From an uncultured Acetatifactor sp. (GTDB taxonomy: Bacteria; Bacillota; Clostridia; Lachnospirales; Lachnospiraceae): a stretch of 42,305 nt of DNA. Where the stretch lies: contig CALWRA010000025.1 in the NCBI GenBank assembly GCA_944383825.1, forward strand, positions 1 to 42,305. Direction: 5' to 3'. Below are positions 9,372-18,740 of the stretch, in pieces. The notes under the pieces were generated by a model. That model made no database searches, was not told the origin of the DNA, and was given only the letters and a program-made list of their open reading frames with translations. The position numbers were made by a program, and so were the translations under genes. Numbering within the stretch: position 1 is the stretch's first letter; the number at the start of each line of letters is the position of its first letter.

Positions 9372-10649
9372 ATGGAAGAGAATGTTGCCATAGAGGTCAG
9401 GGACGTAAGAAAGATTTATAAGTTGTATGACAGGCCCCAGGACAGGATGAAGGAAGCTTTTGGCTTTGGGAAAAAGAAAATCCACAGGCTCCATTATGCT
9501 TTAAACGGCGTAAGCTTTAATATTTACAGAGGGGAGACCGCGGGAATTATCGGAACCAATGGCTCCGGAAAATCCACTATTTTAAAGATTATCACAGGAG
9601 TTTTGAACCCGACGCAGGGACAGGTCAATGTAAACGGCAGGATATCCGCGCTGCTGGAGCTGGGCGCCGGGTTCAATATGGAATATAACGGCATAGAAAA
9701 TGTGTATTTAAACGGCACCATGATGGGCTTTTCGGAAAAGGAAATCGACGAAAAGCTCCCGGGTATACTGGAATTTGCGGACATCGGGGATTATGTGTAT
9801 CAGCCTGTGAAAACTTATTCCAGCGGTATGTTTGTGCGTCTGGCTTTTGCAGTTGCCATTAATATCGAACCGGAAATTTTGATCGTAGATGAGGCGCTTT
9901 CTGTGGGAGATGTTTTTTTTCAGGCGAAGTGCTATCATAAATTTGAAGAATTCAAGGAGATGGGAAAAACCATTGTCTTTGTCAGCCATGATCTTGGCAG
10001 CATCAGTAAATACTGCGACAAGGTATTTCTGCTAAATAAGGGAAATCTTCTGGGGGAAGGCTCCCCAAAAAAAATGATTGATGCCTATAAGCAGGTTTTG
10101 GTGGGACAGTATGAGCTTCCCTCCAAAAATAAAGAGCTTTTAGAAGATGATGATCTGAAGCGGGCGGCTTCGGCGGCCCTGAACGGGAAAAATCCTGACC
10201 TGCTGGAATATGGAACAAAGCAGGCCCAGATGCTGGAATATTATGTCACCGATCATCAGGGGCTGCGCACCACAGCAGTGATTAAGGGATGTGAGTTTAC
10301 CCTGCACATGAAAGTGAAATTTAACGAGCACATACCGGGTCCTATTTTTGCCTTTTCATTCAAAAATGTAATGGGAACGGAGATAACCGGTACAAACTCC
10401 ATGATAGAGAAGGCTTTTTTAGAGTCGGTGGAGGCGGGAGAGGTAAAGGAGGTTTCCTTCACCCAGAAAATGAGCCTTCAGGGGGGAGAATATCTTCTTT
10501 CCCTGGGAGTGACGGGCTATAACAAGGATACCTTTGAGGTGTATCACAGGCTGTATGACGCCTTGAACATCACTGTGGTATCGGACAAGGATACGGTTGG
10601 ATTTTATGATATGGATTCCAAAGTGGAAGTGAAGGACTGTAAATCATAG
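9372..10649 (+). CDS. wzt: Polysaccharide ABC exporter ATPase with Wzt-type C-terminal domain
   Basis: A 425-aa ATPase partner of the permease at 6811. The nucleotide-binding domain (about residues 1-240) has Walker A GTNGSGKST, the TagH/Wzt-type signature YSSGMFVRLAFAVAI, Walker B ILIVDEALSVGD and a switch His (FVSHDLGS). From about residue 275 it continues into a ~150-residue beta-rich domain like the Wzt C-terminal carbohydrate-binding domain, which in E. coli O8/O9a recognises the capped non-reducing end. The start at 9372 is 4 bp after the previous stop, with GGAGTG as ribosome site. Because such tails read a terminal cap, the next gene, a methyltransferase-kinase, is the natural partner. 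Confidence 0.93.
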   Translation: MEENVAIEVRDVRKIYKLYDRPQDRMKEAFGFGKKKIHRLHYALNGVSFNIYRGETAGIIGTNGSGKSTILKIITGVLNPTQGQVNVNGRISALLELGAGFNMEYNGIENVYLNGTMMGFSEKEIDEKLPGILEFADIGDYVYQPVKTYSSGMFVRLAFAVAINIEPEILIVDEALSVGDVFFQAKCYHKFEEFKEMGKTIVFVSHDLGSISKYCDKVFLLNKGNLLGEGSPKKMIDAYKQVLVGQYELPSKNKELLEDDDLKRAASAALNGKNPDLLEYGTKQAQMLEYYVTDHQGLRTTAVIKGCEFTLHMKVKFNEHIPGPIFAFSFKNVMGTEITGTNSMIEKAFLESVEAGEVKEVSFTQKMSLQGGEYLLSLGVTGYNKDTFEVYHRLYDALNITVVSDKDTVGFYDMDSKVEVKDCKS

Positions 10650-10663
10650 GAAGGGGTTCCAGA

Positions 10664-12745
10664 TTGGAAAGAACAGAGCGCATCGGAAAGATTACATTGG
10701 ATTACAGTGAATATTCGGGAGAGGATCTGTACTGTGACGGAGCGGTGGAGGACGAGCTGCTGGAGATCGTGAAAAATGTCCCGCCCCGGGAATACGCCCG
10801 AATCATCGAGGAAAGAAAAAGCTGGCCCATTCTCTATCATTTGTCCCCTTTAAGGGCAAACATTGTGGACTGGATTCCGATTGACGCCGGGGCGAAGGTG
10901 CTGGAGGTGGGAAGCGGCTGCGGCGCAATCACGGGAACGTTGTCCTCCAAGGCGGCGGAGGTAACCTGTGTGGAGCTTTCCAGAAAGCGCAGTCAGATCA
11001 ACGCATACCGCCATAAAAATCGCGGTAATGTGACAATTCACGTGGGGAACTTTAAGGACATAGAGCCGAAGCTTGACAGGAATTATGATTATATTTGCCT
11101 GATCGGCGTATTTGAATACGGGCAGAGCTATATCGGCGGCCATACTCCCTATGAGGATTTCCTGAAAATCCTCATGCCTCATCTGGCAGAGGGCGGAAGG
11201 ATTGTCATTGCCATTGAAAATAAATACGGATTGAAATATTTTGCGGGCTGCATGGAGGATCACCTGGGGACCTATTTTTCCGGCATTGAGAATTATGCCA
11301 TGGGAGGAGGAGTAAGAACCTTCGGAAAAAATGGACTGGAACATATTTTCAGAAGCTGTGGGGTAAGTGAAGTTCATTTTTATTATCCCTATCCGGATTA
11401 CAAATTCATGACCGCCCTCTACAGCGATCAGCATCTGCCGGGAAAGGGGGAGCTGTCCAATAATATAAGGAATTTTGACAGGGACAGAATGCTTTTGTTC
11501 GATGAAAAGTATGCCTTTGACGGTTTGGTGGAGGAAGGGCTGTTTCCCGTTTTTTCCAATTCCTATGCAGTTGTGGTGGGAGAAGGATTTGACGTGGAAT
11601 ATGTGAAATATTCAAACGATCGGGCACCGGAATACGTGATCAAAACTCAGATCAGCACAAATGAGCGGGGACAGAGAGCTGTGTGTAAGTATCCCCTGAG
11701 CCGGGAGGCGGAGGCCCATGTGAAAAATATGGCGGCTGCCTGTGAGAGCCTTACAAAGCGCTATCATGGCGGAGGACTTAGGGTGAATCAATGCACACTT
11801 TCTCAGGAACCGGAGCTGTGTGCCCGCTTCGAATATTTGAGCGGAAGACCCCTTTCCGAGTACATGGACTGCTGTCTGGAAAAGAATGATTTAGAAGGCT
11901 TTTACGGCTATTTCAGAGAATATCTGAGGCGTATCAGCTACAATAGTGAATGGAAGGTTTGGGATTTTGACCTGATCTTTTCCAATATTCTGGTGGATGG
12001 GGATGTCTGGACGCTGATTGATTATGAGTGGACCTTTGACAAATCCATGGATCCCCGAAGGCTGGCTTTTCGGGCCTTGTACTGTTACTTGCTGGAGGAT
12101 AAGAGAAGAGAAAAGCTGGATATGGGAAGGGCGCTTCAGGAGCTGTGTCTTACCTGGAGCGAGGCGGAGTGCTTGAAGGAACAGGAAATGGATTTTCAAA
12201 AGTTTGTTACGGGAGGACGGCTTTCCATGGCTCAGATTCGTGAACTGACCGGCGGCGGCATCCTGACCCCTGAAAAATGGATCGGCAGATACCAGGACGA
12301 GAAGAATGAAAACAGGATACAGATTTATGAGGACACGGGAAAGGGGTACAGTGAGGAGGAATCCTATTTTCCGGAGGATTTCTCTCTGGAGGAGGGTACG
12401 GCAGAGCTTTCTCTTTCCGTGAATGGTAACGTAAAAATGCTGCGCATTGACCCGGCAATGGACTTCTGTGCTGTTAAAATATTGGAAATGACGCTGAACG
12501 AAAAGCGGGTGCCTCTGGAAAGAAGAGGGATCCTTGTTGCGAACGGACGGGTGGCAAGGCCGGCTGAGAAAAATCGGGGCGGCGGTCCCACCATTGTATT
12601 CCCCACCGCCGATCCGAACATTCATATTTGTATGGAAAAACTGGAGACCGGGGCGGAGAACCGGCTGAATGTAAAATTGGAAATCCGGCGGCTTCCCGAG
12701 AGTATGGCCGATGATATGGCGGCCGCCGTAAAGAGGCTGATCTGA
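10664..12745 (+). CDS. WbdD-like methyltransferase-kinase fusion (putative chain-terminating enzyme)
   Basis: A 693-aa protein of three parts. Residues about 40-250 are a class I SAM methyltransferase (motif I VLEVGSGCG at 79-87; VIAIENKYGLKY later). Residues about 300-470 look like a kinase of the APH/protein-kinase fold: possible N-lobe lysines K327 or K342, a following acidic helix (REAEAHV), catalytic-loop-like D436 and N441 (WDFDLIFSN) and a metal-binding D453 (LIDYEW). Residues about 540-693 are beta-rich and unassigned. The start is TTG at 10664, 7-8 bases after AGGAAGGGG. MTase+kinase beside a Wzt with a carbohydrate-binding tail parallels E. coli WbdD, which caps O9a chains with methyl phosphate; the long C-terminal coiled coil of WbdD is not seen here. 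The capping function is inference; the kinase call is weaker than the methyltransferase call. Confidence 0.8.
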   Translation: MERTERIGKITLDYSEYSGEDLYCDGAVEDELLEIVKNVPPREYARIIEERKSWPILYHLSPLRANIVDWIPIDAGAKVLEVGSGCGAITGTLSSKAAEVTCVELSRKRSQINAYRHKNRGNVTIHVGNFKDIEPKLDRNYDYICLIGVFEYGQSYIGGHTPYEDFLKILMPHLAEGGRIVIAIENKYGLKYFAGCMEDHLGTYFSGIENYAMGGGVRTFGKNGLEHIFRSCGVSEVHFYYPYPDYKFMTALYSDQHLPGKGELSNNIRNFDRDRMLLFDEKYAFDGLVEEGLFPVFSNSYAVVVGEGFDVEYVKYSNDRAPEYVIKTQISTNERGQRAVCKYPLSREAEAHVKNMAAACESLTKRYHGGGLRVNQCTLSQEPELCARFEYLSGRPLSEYMDCCLEKNDLEGFYGYFREYLRRISYNSEWKVWDFDLIFSNILVDGDVWTLIDYEWTFDKSMDPRRLAFRALYCYLLEDKRREKLDMGRALQELCLTWSEAECLKEQEMDFQKFVTGGRLSMAQIRELTGGGILTPEKWIGRYQDEKNENRIQIYEDTGKGYSEEESYFPEDFSLEEGTAELSLSVNGNVKMLRIDPAMDFCAVKILEMTLNEKRVPLERRGILVANGRVARPAEKNRGGGPTIVFPTADPNIHICMEKLETGAENRLNVKLEIRRLPESMADDMAAAVKRLI

Positions 12746-12764
12746 AAAACGGGAGAGCGGAGAT

Positions 12765-14654
12765 TTGAGCATAAAGAGCATGATAAAAGAAGCTCTGACA
12801 GAGCGGGAAAACAAAAGATACGAAAAAGAGTTGGAAAAAAGACGTGTGACCTATGGGCAGTGGTGCCGGCTGAGAGAGGAAGCTGGAACTGCTCTCGAGG
12901 CTTCTTCCGATGATCAGACTCCCCCAAAGGTGTCCGGCAAAAAGGAGGAAAGAGAGACGGATTATGTGCTTCTGGACTGTGGCCGTGGAAATATTGCAAA
13001 GAGGGGGGAAGTTCTGATTGCAGAATATTTTGCCAGGCATCCCCAGGTGCAGATTCTTTACGGGGACGAGGATGTATGGGAGAATTTTCCCAATGGAGAG
13101 AGGCACACCCCTTGGTTTAAGCCGGACTGGTCTCCGGACTTGTTTGAGAGCTGTTTTTATTTCGGAAGTCTCACCGCCGTACGCAGGAAGCTTTATGAGA
13201 AGATCTGTCCGCACGGGAAAGAGCGGACAGATCGCCGGGAAATGATCCGCCGCTGTGTGGAGATGGCGGGAGGGCGTGAAAGAGGCTGTAAAACCATCGG
13301 ACATATTTCTGAAATACTTTTCCACTGTGAAAGCAGGGAGGCCATTCTGGAATTTACTGAAAAACAGAGGGAGGCGCCATTGGAGGAAAGCCTAATGAGG
13401 GGGCATCTCCTAAAGGCCGGGGAAAAACCGGAAATATCAGTTGTGATTCCCTCCAAAGATCATCCTGAGACTCTGGAAGTCTGTATGAAATCTCTGGAAA
13501 AAGCCATGGGAGGGCTCTCCTATGAGACCATTGTGGTGGACAACGGCAGCAGCCCTGAAAATAAGAAAATATTAGATCGGCTGCTGGTGGACTGTACCTA
13601 TCTTTATCGACCTATGGAATTTCATTTTTCTGAAATGTGTAATCTGGGTGCGGAGCAGGCCCGGGGCCGCTTCCTTCTTTTTCTCAACGATGACGTGGAG
13701 ATGCGCATGGACGGATGTATTCGGAAACTGGCAGCCTCGGCGTCCAGACCCCATGTCGGCGCGGTAGGAATGAAGCTGTATTATCCGGATTCCATACGCA
13801 TCCAACACGCGGGTATTGTGAATCTGCCCATGGGTCCTGTGCACAAGCTGCAGTTTCTTGAGGACGCTGCATCTTATTATTTTGGCAGCAATAAAGGGGT
13901 CAGGAATGTACTGGCAGTAACGGGAGCCTGCCTTATGGTGGAGCGGGAGAAATTTTTCCAGGCAGGAGGCTTTGCATCCCGGCTGAGAGTGGCATTTAAT
14001 GATGTGGATTTGTGCTTCAGACTGTGGGAAATGGGGTATTTTAACGTCTGCAGAAACGATTTGCATGCATTCCATCACGAGTCTTTGAGCCGGGGAGATG
14101 ACGAGGCCGAAGAAAAGCTGAAAAGGCTTCTGGAGGAGAGGGATGCGCTTTATAAAGGACATCCGAAGCTTATGGGGCTGGATCCCTTTTATTCCGTACA
14201 TCTTGGAAGGCAGGGACTGGATACACGCATCCGTCCGGCCTTCGAAACCGCCGGGAACAGGCTTCAGGAAAAGCGGGGCAGGCTGGGTATGGAAAGGCTT
14301 GCAGGATGCAGGCAGGATGCCTGCCTGCTGTTTCGGGTGGAATTTTGTCAGGACGGCGTGGTACAGGGCTTCGGCGCAGTACTCGGGGACAACAACGCCT
14401 GTTATAAACGAAGCCTTCTCTTCGAGGCAGAGGGGGGAGATGTGTTTTCCTTAAAGCTTCAGGGACAGTATCGGCCAGATCTTGCGGAAAATATGCCTGA
14501 TCAGAACAGAGTGGGTTTATGCGGCTTCTGGGTGAGGCTTGGAACTGAAAATCTTCCTGAGGGGGAATATCAGATAGGGATGAAGGCAGAAAATAAAGTA
14601 ACGGGATTGAAACTGCTTTGGTGGAGCTCCAGAAAAATTCGGATTGGGGCTTGA
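12765..14654 (+). CDS. GT2 glycosyltransferase, partial first domain plus full second domain
   Basis: A 629-aa protein. A charged N-terminal helix leads into what looks like the second half of a GT-A domain (ILYGDEDVW, PWFKPDWSPDLFESC), without the usual nucleotide-binding first strand. A complete GT2 domain follows from about residue 223: EISVVIPSKDHPETLEVC, VVDNGSS, FLLFLNDDVEM (DxD-type), VTGACLMV, FNDVDLCFRLW, HHESLSRG. The last ~150 residues are beta-rich and unassigned. Start TTG at 12765 follows GGGAGAGCGG; an ATG at 12780 is an alternative with a poorer ribosome site. Probable role: adds a sugar to the growing chain in the cytoplasm, possibly rhamnose given the rfb genes. The acceptor and donor cannot be read from sequence. 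Confidence 0.85.
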   Translation: MSIKSMIKEALTERENKRYEKELEKRRVTYGQWCRLREEAGTALEASSDDQTPPKVSGKKEERETDYVLLDCGRGNIAKRGEVLIAEYFARHPQVQILYGDEDVWENFPNGERHTPWFKPDWSPDLFESCFYFGSLTAVRRKLYEKICPHGKERTDRREMIRRCVEMAGGRERGCKTIGHISEILFHCESREAILEFTEKQREAPLEESLMRGHLLKAGEKPEISVVIPSKDHPETLEVCMKSLEKAMGGLSYETIVVDNGSSPENKKILDRLLVDCTYLYRPMEFHFSEMCNLGAEQARGRFLLFLNDDVEMRMDGCIRKLAASASRPHVGAVGMKLYYPDSIRIQHAGIVNLPMGPVHKLQFLEDAASYYFGSNKGVRNVLAVTGACLMVEREKFFQAGGFASRLRVAFNDVDLCFRLWEMGYFNVCRNDLHAFHHESLSRGDDEAEEKLKRLLEERDALYKGHPKLMGLDPFYSVHLGRQGLDTRIRPAFETAGNRLQEKRGRLGMERLAGCRQDACLLFRVEFCQDGVVQGFGAVLGDNNACYKRSLLFEAEGGDVFSLKLQGQYRPDLAENMPDQNRVGLCGFWVRLGTENLPEGEYQIGMKAENKVTGLKLLWWSSRKIRIGA

Positions 14655-14736
14655 GGACTCCCGTTTTTTCCAAATTAAAACAATCAAACGTACACGTGGT
14701 TCCTTCGCGATCATTCGCTTTGGAGTGGAGGTAAAT

Positions 14737-16869
14737 ATGTCAAGAGAGGAAAACTCAGCCCAGCAAGAGACCAACCTTCAGGGAGAAGCTCTTTTGGAGG
14801 CCTATGAGAGAGAGCATTTAAAATGCGCGGATCTGGCTGCCAGAATCGCGGACCTGGAGGCAAAAAATGAGGAGCTGGAGTGGAAGCTGAACCGCATCAA
14901 AAAAAATCCGCTCTGGAAGGCAAGCGGTCCTGCCAGAAAGGCTGTACACTGGGCGGTGAGACAAAAGGACAGACTTTCAAACTGCGGGGGCCCCAGAGGC
15001 TTTTTGCAGAAGCTGGATTATAAAAAGAGGGAGCGGGCGGCCATGAGCCGGTTCGGCACGGACAGCTTTCCTGATAAAGAGCAGGCGGAGAGGGAAAGGA
15101 ATACAGTCTTTGAAAGAAGAATCAAATTCAGTATTCTTGTTCCTCTCTATAATACTCCCCGGGAATTTCTCATTCAGATGCTGGACTCTGTGATGAATCA
15201 GACCTATGCCAACTGGGAGCTGTGTCTGGCGGATGGGTCCGATGAAGAGCATACTTATGTGGAGAAGGTGTGCAAAGAGTATCAGGAAAAAGTAAAGAGC
15301 AGGAGCCTGGGAAGCATTGTGTACAGTCGGCTTCCGCATAATCTGGGTATTTCCGGAAATACCAATGCCTGTCTGAAACTGGCAACGGGGGAGTATATCG
15401 GTCTGTTTGACCATGACGACATCCTGCACCCATCTGTATTATATGAATATGCAAAGGCCATTAACGAGCAGGGAGCGGATTACCTTTACTGTGATGAGAC
15501 CACCTTTAAAAGCGGCGACATCAACAAAATGCTCACCATGCACTTTAAGCCGGATTTTGCTCCGGACAATCTGAGGGCAAACAACTATATCTGCCACTTC
15601 AGTGTGTTTGCCAGAGAACTTTTGGATGGGGCGGAACTGTTTCGTCCCAAATATGACGGCAGCCAGGATCACGATATGATTTTGCGGCTAACGGACAATG
15701 CGAAAAAGATTGTTCATGTGCCCCGGCTGATGTATTATTGGAGAAGCCATGCTGGAAGCGTTGCATCCGGAATCGATGCAAAGCCCTATGCCATAGAGGC
15801 GGCAAAGGGAGCGGTTGCGGAGCATTTGAGAAAGCACGGTTTCGAACATTTTCAGATCATCAGCACCAGGGCCTTTGAAACGATTTTTAGAATACGCTAT
15901 CAGATCATCGGAAATCCCAAAATATCTATTGTGATTCCGAATAAAGATCATGCGCAGGATCTGAGGCGATGTATATCATCTATTTTGCAGAAGTCCACTT
16001 ATGACAACTATGAGATTCTCATTGTGGAAAACAACAGCTCATCCGAAGAGATTATGGATTATTACACAGAGCTTTTGGGGTATCCATATGAGGAAGCCGC
16101 ACACAGCCTTACCGTATGCGGTCATGACGGGGGGATTCTAAGGTCTGGGAAGCCTCAGGGAGAAAAGAGTGAAAAGGGCGGCGGAGCGGAGCCGGCCGTA
16201 GATGTATCCATAGTCCGTTACAGCGGGGCTTTTAATTATTCGGCGGTAAATAATCTGGGGGTTTCCTATGCAAGAGGTGAATATATCCTTTTGCTGAACA
16301 ATGACACGGAGGTAATCACAGTAAACTGGCTGGAGGAGCTTTTGATGTATGCCCAGCGCCGTGATGTGGGGGCGGCAGGAGCGAAGCTGTATTACCCTGA
16401 CAAGACGATTCAGCATGCCGGGGTGGTAATCGGGCTTGGAGCCCACAGAACCGCAGGCCATACACATTATAAGCAGCACCGCCAGAATCTGGGCTATATG
16501 GGAAGGCTCTGCTATGCTCAAGATGTGACTGCGGTGACCGGAGCCTGTCTTCTGGTAAAAAAAGAGCTGTATCTGGATGTGGGAGGGCTGGACGAAGCGT
16601 TTGCAGTTTCTCTGAATGATGTGGATTTTTGTCTGAAGCTGAGGAGAAGGAATCTTTTAAACATATTTACGCCCTTTGCGGAGCTGTATCATTATGAGTC
16701 CGTTTCCAGGGGCCTTGACGACAGCGGGGAGAAGGCCCGGCGCTATGAAAGGGAATCCGCCCTGTTTCGCGAGAAATGGGGGGAAGAGCTCAGGAAAGGG
16801 GATCCCTATTACAATCCCAATTTTTCCCTGGACCGCAGTGATTTTTCCCTGAAGCCCCAGGAACAGTAA
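14737..16869 (+). CDS. Bidomain GT2 glycosyltransferase
   Basis: A 710-aa protein with an N-terminal coiled coil (about residues 20-55) and two complete GT-A domains. Domain 1 (from about residue 125): FSILVPLYNTPREFLIQML, LGISGNTNACL, GLFDHDDIL (DxD), YLYCDETTF, YDGSQDHDMILR. Domain 2: ISIVIPNKDHAQDLRRC, VENNSS, ILLLNNDTEV, VTGACLLV, LNDVDFCLKL, YHYESVSRG. A low-complexity Gly/Glu/Lys insert of about 30 residues interrupts domain 2 near nt 16125-16195. The start ATG at 14737 follows GGAGTGGAGG; upstream open frame to 14644 lacks a site. Bidomain GT2s of this kind often add two sugars of a repeat unit; linkage and donor are unknown. Confidence 0.9.
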   Translation: MSREENSAQQETNLQGEALLEAYEREHLKCADLAARIADLEAKNEELEWKLNRIKKNPLWKASGPARKAVHWAVRQKDRLSNCGGPRGFLQKLDYKKRERAAMSRFGTDSFPDKEQAERERNTVFERRIKFSILVPLYNTPREFLIQMLDSVMNQTYANWELCLADGSDEEHTYVEKVCKEYQEKVKSRSLGSIVYSRLPHNLGISGNTNACLKLATGEYIGLFDHDDILHPSVLYEYAKAINEQGADYLYCDETTFKSGDINKMLTMHFKPDFAPDNLRANNYICHFSVFARELLDGAELFRPKYDGSQDHDMILRLTDNAKKIVHVPRLMYYWRSHAGSVASGIDAKPYAIEAAKGAVAEHLRKHGFEHFQIISTRAFETIFRIRYQIIGNPKISIVIPNKDHAQDLRRCISSILQKSTYDNYEILIVENNSSSEEIMDYYTELLGYPYEEAAHSLTVCGHDGGILRSGKPQGEKSEKGGGAEPAVDVSIVRYSGAFNYSAVNNLGVSYARGEYILLLNNDTEVITVNWLEELLMYAQRRDVGAAGAKLYYPDKTIQHAGVVIGLGAHRTAGHTHYKQHRQNLGYMGRLCYAQDVTAVTGACLLVKKELYLDVGGLDEAFAVSLNDVDFCLKLRRRNLLNIFTPFAELYHYESVSRGLDDSGEKARRYERESALFREKWGEELRKGDPYYNPNFSLDRSDFSLKPQEQ

Positions 16870-16935
16870 AATCCTGTGGATAAATAAGGCTCGATGTGTT
16901 AATATATTTCCTATAAAGAAGAGGAGGATACGCAA

Positions 16936-18657
16936 ATGAGTTATATGGATGAATTCAACTTCTGGCTGGAGGATGACTATTTTGACCAGGATACGAAAAA
17001 TGAGCTTTTAGCCATCCGCGATAACGAAGGTGAAATAGAGGACAGATTTTATAAGGAGCTTGAGTTCGGCACCGGAGGCCTCAGGGGCGTTATCGGAGCA
17101 GGAACCAATCGTATGAATCTGTACACCGTCAGGAAAGCGACCCAGGGGCTTGCCAATTATATTTTAAAGCAGGGAACGCAGGCAAAGGGCGTGGCGATTG
17201 CCTATGACTCCAGACGTATGTCGCCTGAATTTTCCAATGAGGCTGCACTGTGCCTTGCGGCAAACGGCATTAAGGCTTATATTTTTGATTCTCTGCGGCC
17301 CACTCCTGAGCTGTCCTTCGCTTTGCGGACCCTTGGGTGTACCGCGGGCATCGTGGTAACCGCAAGCCATAATCCCCCTGAATACAATGGGTATAAGGTT
17401 TACTGGGAGGATGGAGCGCAGGTTACGGCCCCCAGGGATGAGGATATCATCAGGGAGGTGCAGAGCATCAAGGATTACCACACCGTGAAAACCATGGACA
17501 AGGAGGAAGCTGTAAGGGCGGGACTCTATCAGGTGATCGGCGGAGAGATCGATGATCGGTATATGGCTGAACTGAAAAAGCAGATTATTCATCCGGATGT
17601 GATAAAGGAAATGGCGGACGACATCAGAATCGTGTATACTCCTCTGTGCGGAACAGGAAATGTTCCCGTCCGCAGAATCTTGTCCGAGCTGGGCTTTAAG
17701 CATGTATACGTGGTGCCCGAACAGGAGAAGCCGGATCCTGAATTCACCACTTTGGACTATCCGAATCCGGAGGACCCCAAGGCATTTACATACGCTCTGC
17801 GCTTGGCAAGGGAGAAGGATGCGGATATTGTGCTGGCTACCGATCCTGATGCGGACCGGCTGGGAGTGTATGCCAAGGATAAAAAAACCGGCGAATACGT
17901 GGCGTTTACCGGAAATATGTCCGGTATGCTGATTGCGGAATATATTTTGAGAGAAAAAACGGAAATGGGCTCCATGCCGGAAAATCCTGCGCTGGTGACG
18001 ACCATTGTGACTACTAATATGACAAAGCCCATAACAGACGCATATCATGTAAAGCTCATTGAGGTGCTCACAGGCTTTAAATTTATTGGAGAGCAGATGA
18101 AGCTCTTTGAACGGACGGGCAGTAATCATTATGTGTTCGGCCTGGAGGAAAGCTATGGATGTCTGGCGGGAACCCATGCAAGAGATAAGGATGCCGTGGT
18201 GGCGGTTATGTGCCTGTGCGAGGTGGCGGCATATTGCAAGAAGCAGGGTATGACGCTGTGGGATATGATGCTGGATATGTATGAGAAATACGGTTATTTT
18301 AAGGAAACGCAGTACACCATAACCCTGAAGGGTGTAGACGGTTCCAGGCAGATTGGGGAGATGATGAACCGATTAAGGCAGAATCCTCCCAAGGAATTTG
18401 GTGAGCTGAAGGTACTGAAATTCAGGGACTATGAGACCGACCGAATTGTTGATATGGAAACCGGGGAGGAGACCAAAACCGGACTTCCCAAATCCAACGT
18501 ACTGTATTTTGAGCTGCCCGACGACGCATGGTGCTGTGCGCGGCCTTCGGGCACGGAGCCCAAAATTAAGTTTTATATGGGCGTAAAGGGAAGCAGTTTG
18601 GAAGACGCCGATGCGAGAGTGCAAAAGCTTACTGAGGAGCTGAAGGCAGTTCTTTAA
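16936..18657 (+). CDS. pgcA: Alpha-phosphoglucomutase (phosphohexomutase family)
   Basis: A 573-aa cytoplasmic enzyme interconverting Glc-6-P and Glc-1-P. All four family sites are visible: phosphoserine loop TASHNPPEYNGYKVYW, metal loop ATDPDADRLG, sugar-binding GLEESYG and phosphate-binding RPSGTEPKIKFY. The length matches the 570-580 residue PgcA/PGM2-like branch rather than the shorter phosphomannomutases. ATG at 16936 follows GAGGAGG. Its place in the polysaccharide locus makes it the likely source of Glc-1-P for RfbA; activity on mannose phosphates cannot be excluded. A hairpin with a short T-run follows it. Confidence 0.94.
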   Translation: MSYMDEFNFWLEDDYFDQDTKNELLAIRDNEGEIEDRFYKELEFGTGGLRGVIGAGTNRMNLYTVRKATQGLANYILKQGTQAKGVAIAYDSRRMSPEFSNEAALCLAANGIKAYIFDSLRPTPELSFALRTLGCTAGIVVTASHNPPEYNGYKVYWEDGAQVTAPRDEDIIREVQSIKDYHTVKTMDKEEAVRAGLYQVIGGEIDDRYMAELKKQIIHPDVIKEMADDIRIVYTPLCGTGNVPVRRILSELGFKHVYVVPEQEKPDPEFTTLDYPNPEDPKAFTYALRLAREKDADIVLATDPDADRLGVYAKDKKTGEYVAFTGNMSGMLIAEYILREKTEMGSMPENPALVTTIVTTNMTKPITDAYHVKLIEVLTGFKFIGEQMKLFERTGSNHYVFGLEESYGCLAGTHARDKDAVVAVMCLCEVAAYCKKQGMTLWDMMLDMYEKYGYFKETQYTITLKGVDGSRQIGEMMNRLRQNPPKEFGELKVLKFRDYETDRIVDMETGEETKTGLPKSNVLYFELPDDAWCCARPSGTEPKIKFYMGVKGSSLEDADARVQKLTEELKAVL

Positions 18658-18680
18658 AGAAATCTATATGGAAGGGCAGG

Positions 18681-18708
18681 GCGTCCTCCTGCGGGGGGAC
18701 GCTGTTTT
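18681..18708 (+). terminator. Intrinsic terminator after pgcA
   Basis: A 9-bp GC-rich stem (GCGTCCTCC / GGGGGACGC, one G-U pair) with a TGCG loop, followed by TGTTTTGC. The T-run is short, so partial readthrough into the next GT2 gene is possible; no strong promoter is visible between 18708 and 18741. Confidence 0.6.
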
Positions 18709-18740
18709 GCGGCCAGGGCGCCTGTGGGGAAAGCTGTACT

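Noticed and set aside
16870..16935. Promoter between the GT2 gene and pgcA
   Set aside because: TAATAT and TATAAA strings occur, but no -35 at 16-18 bp is recognisable.
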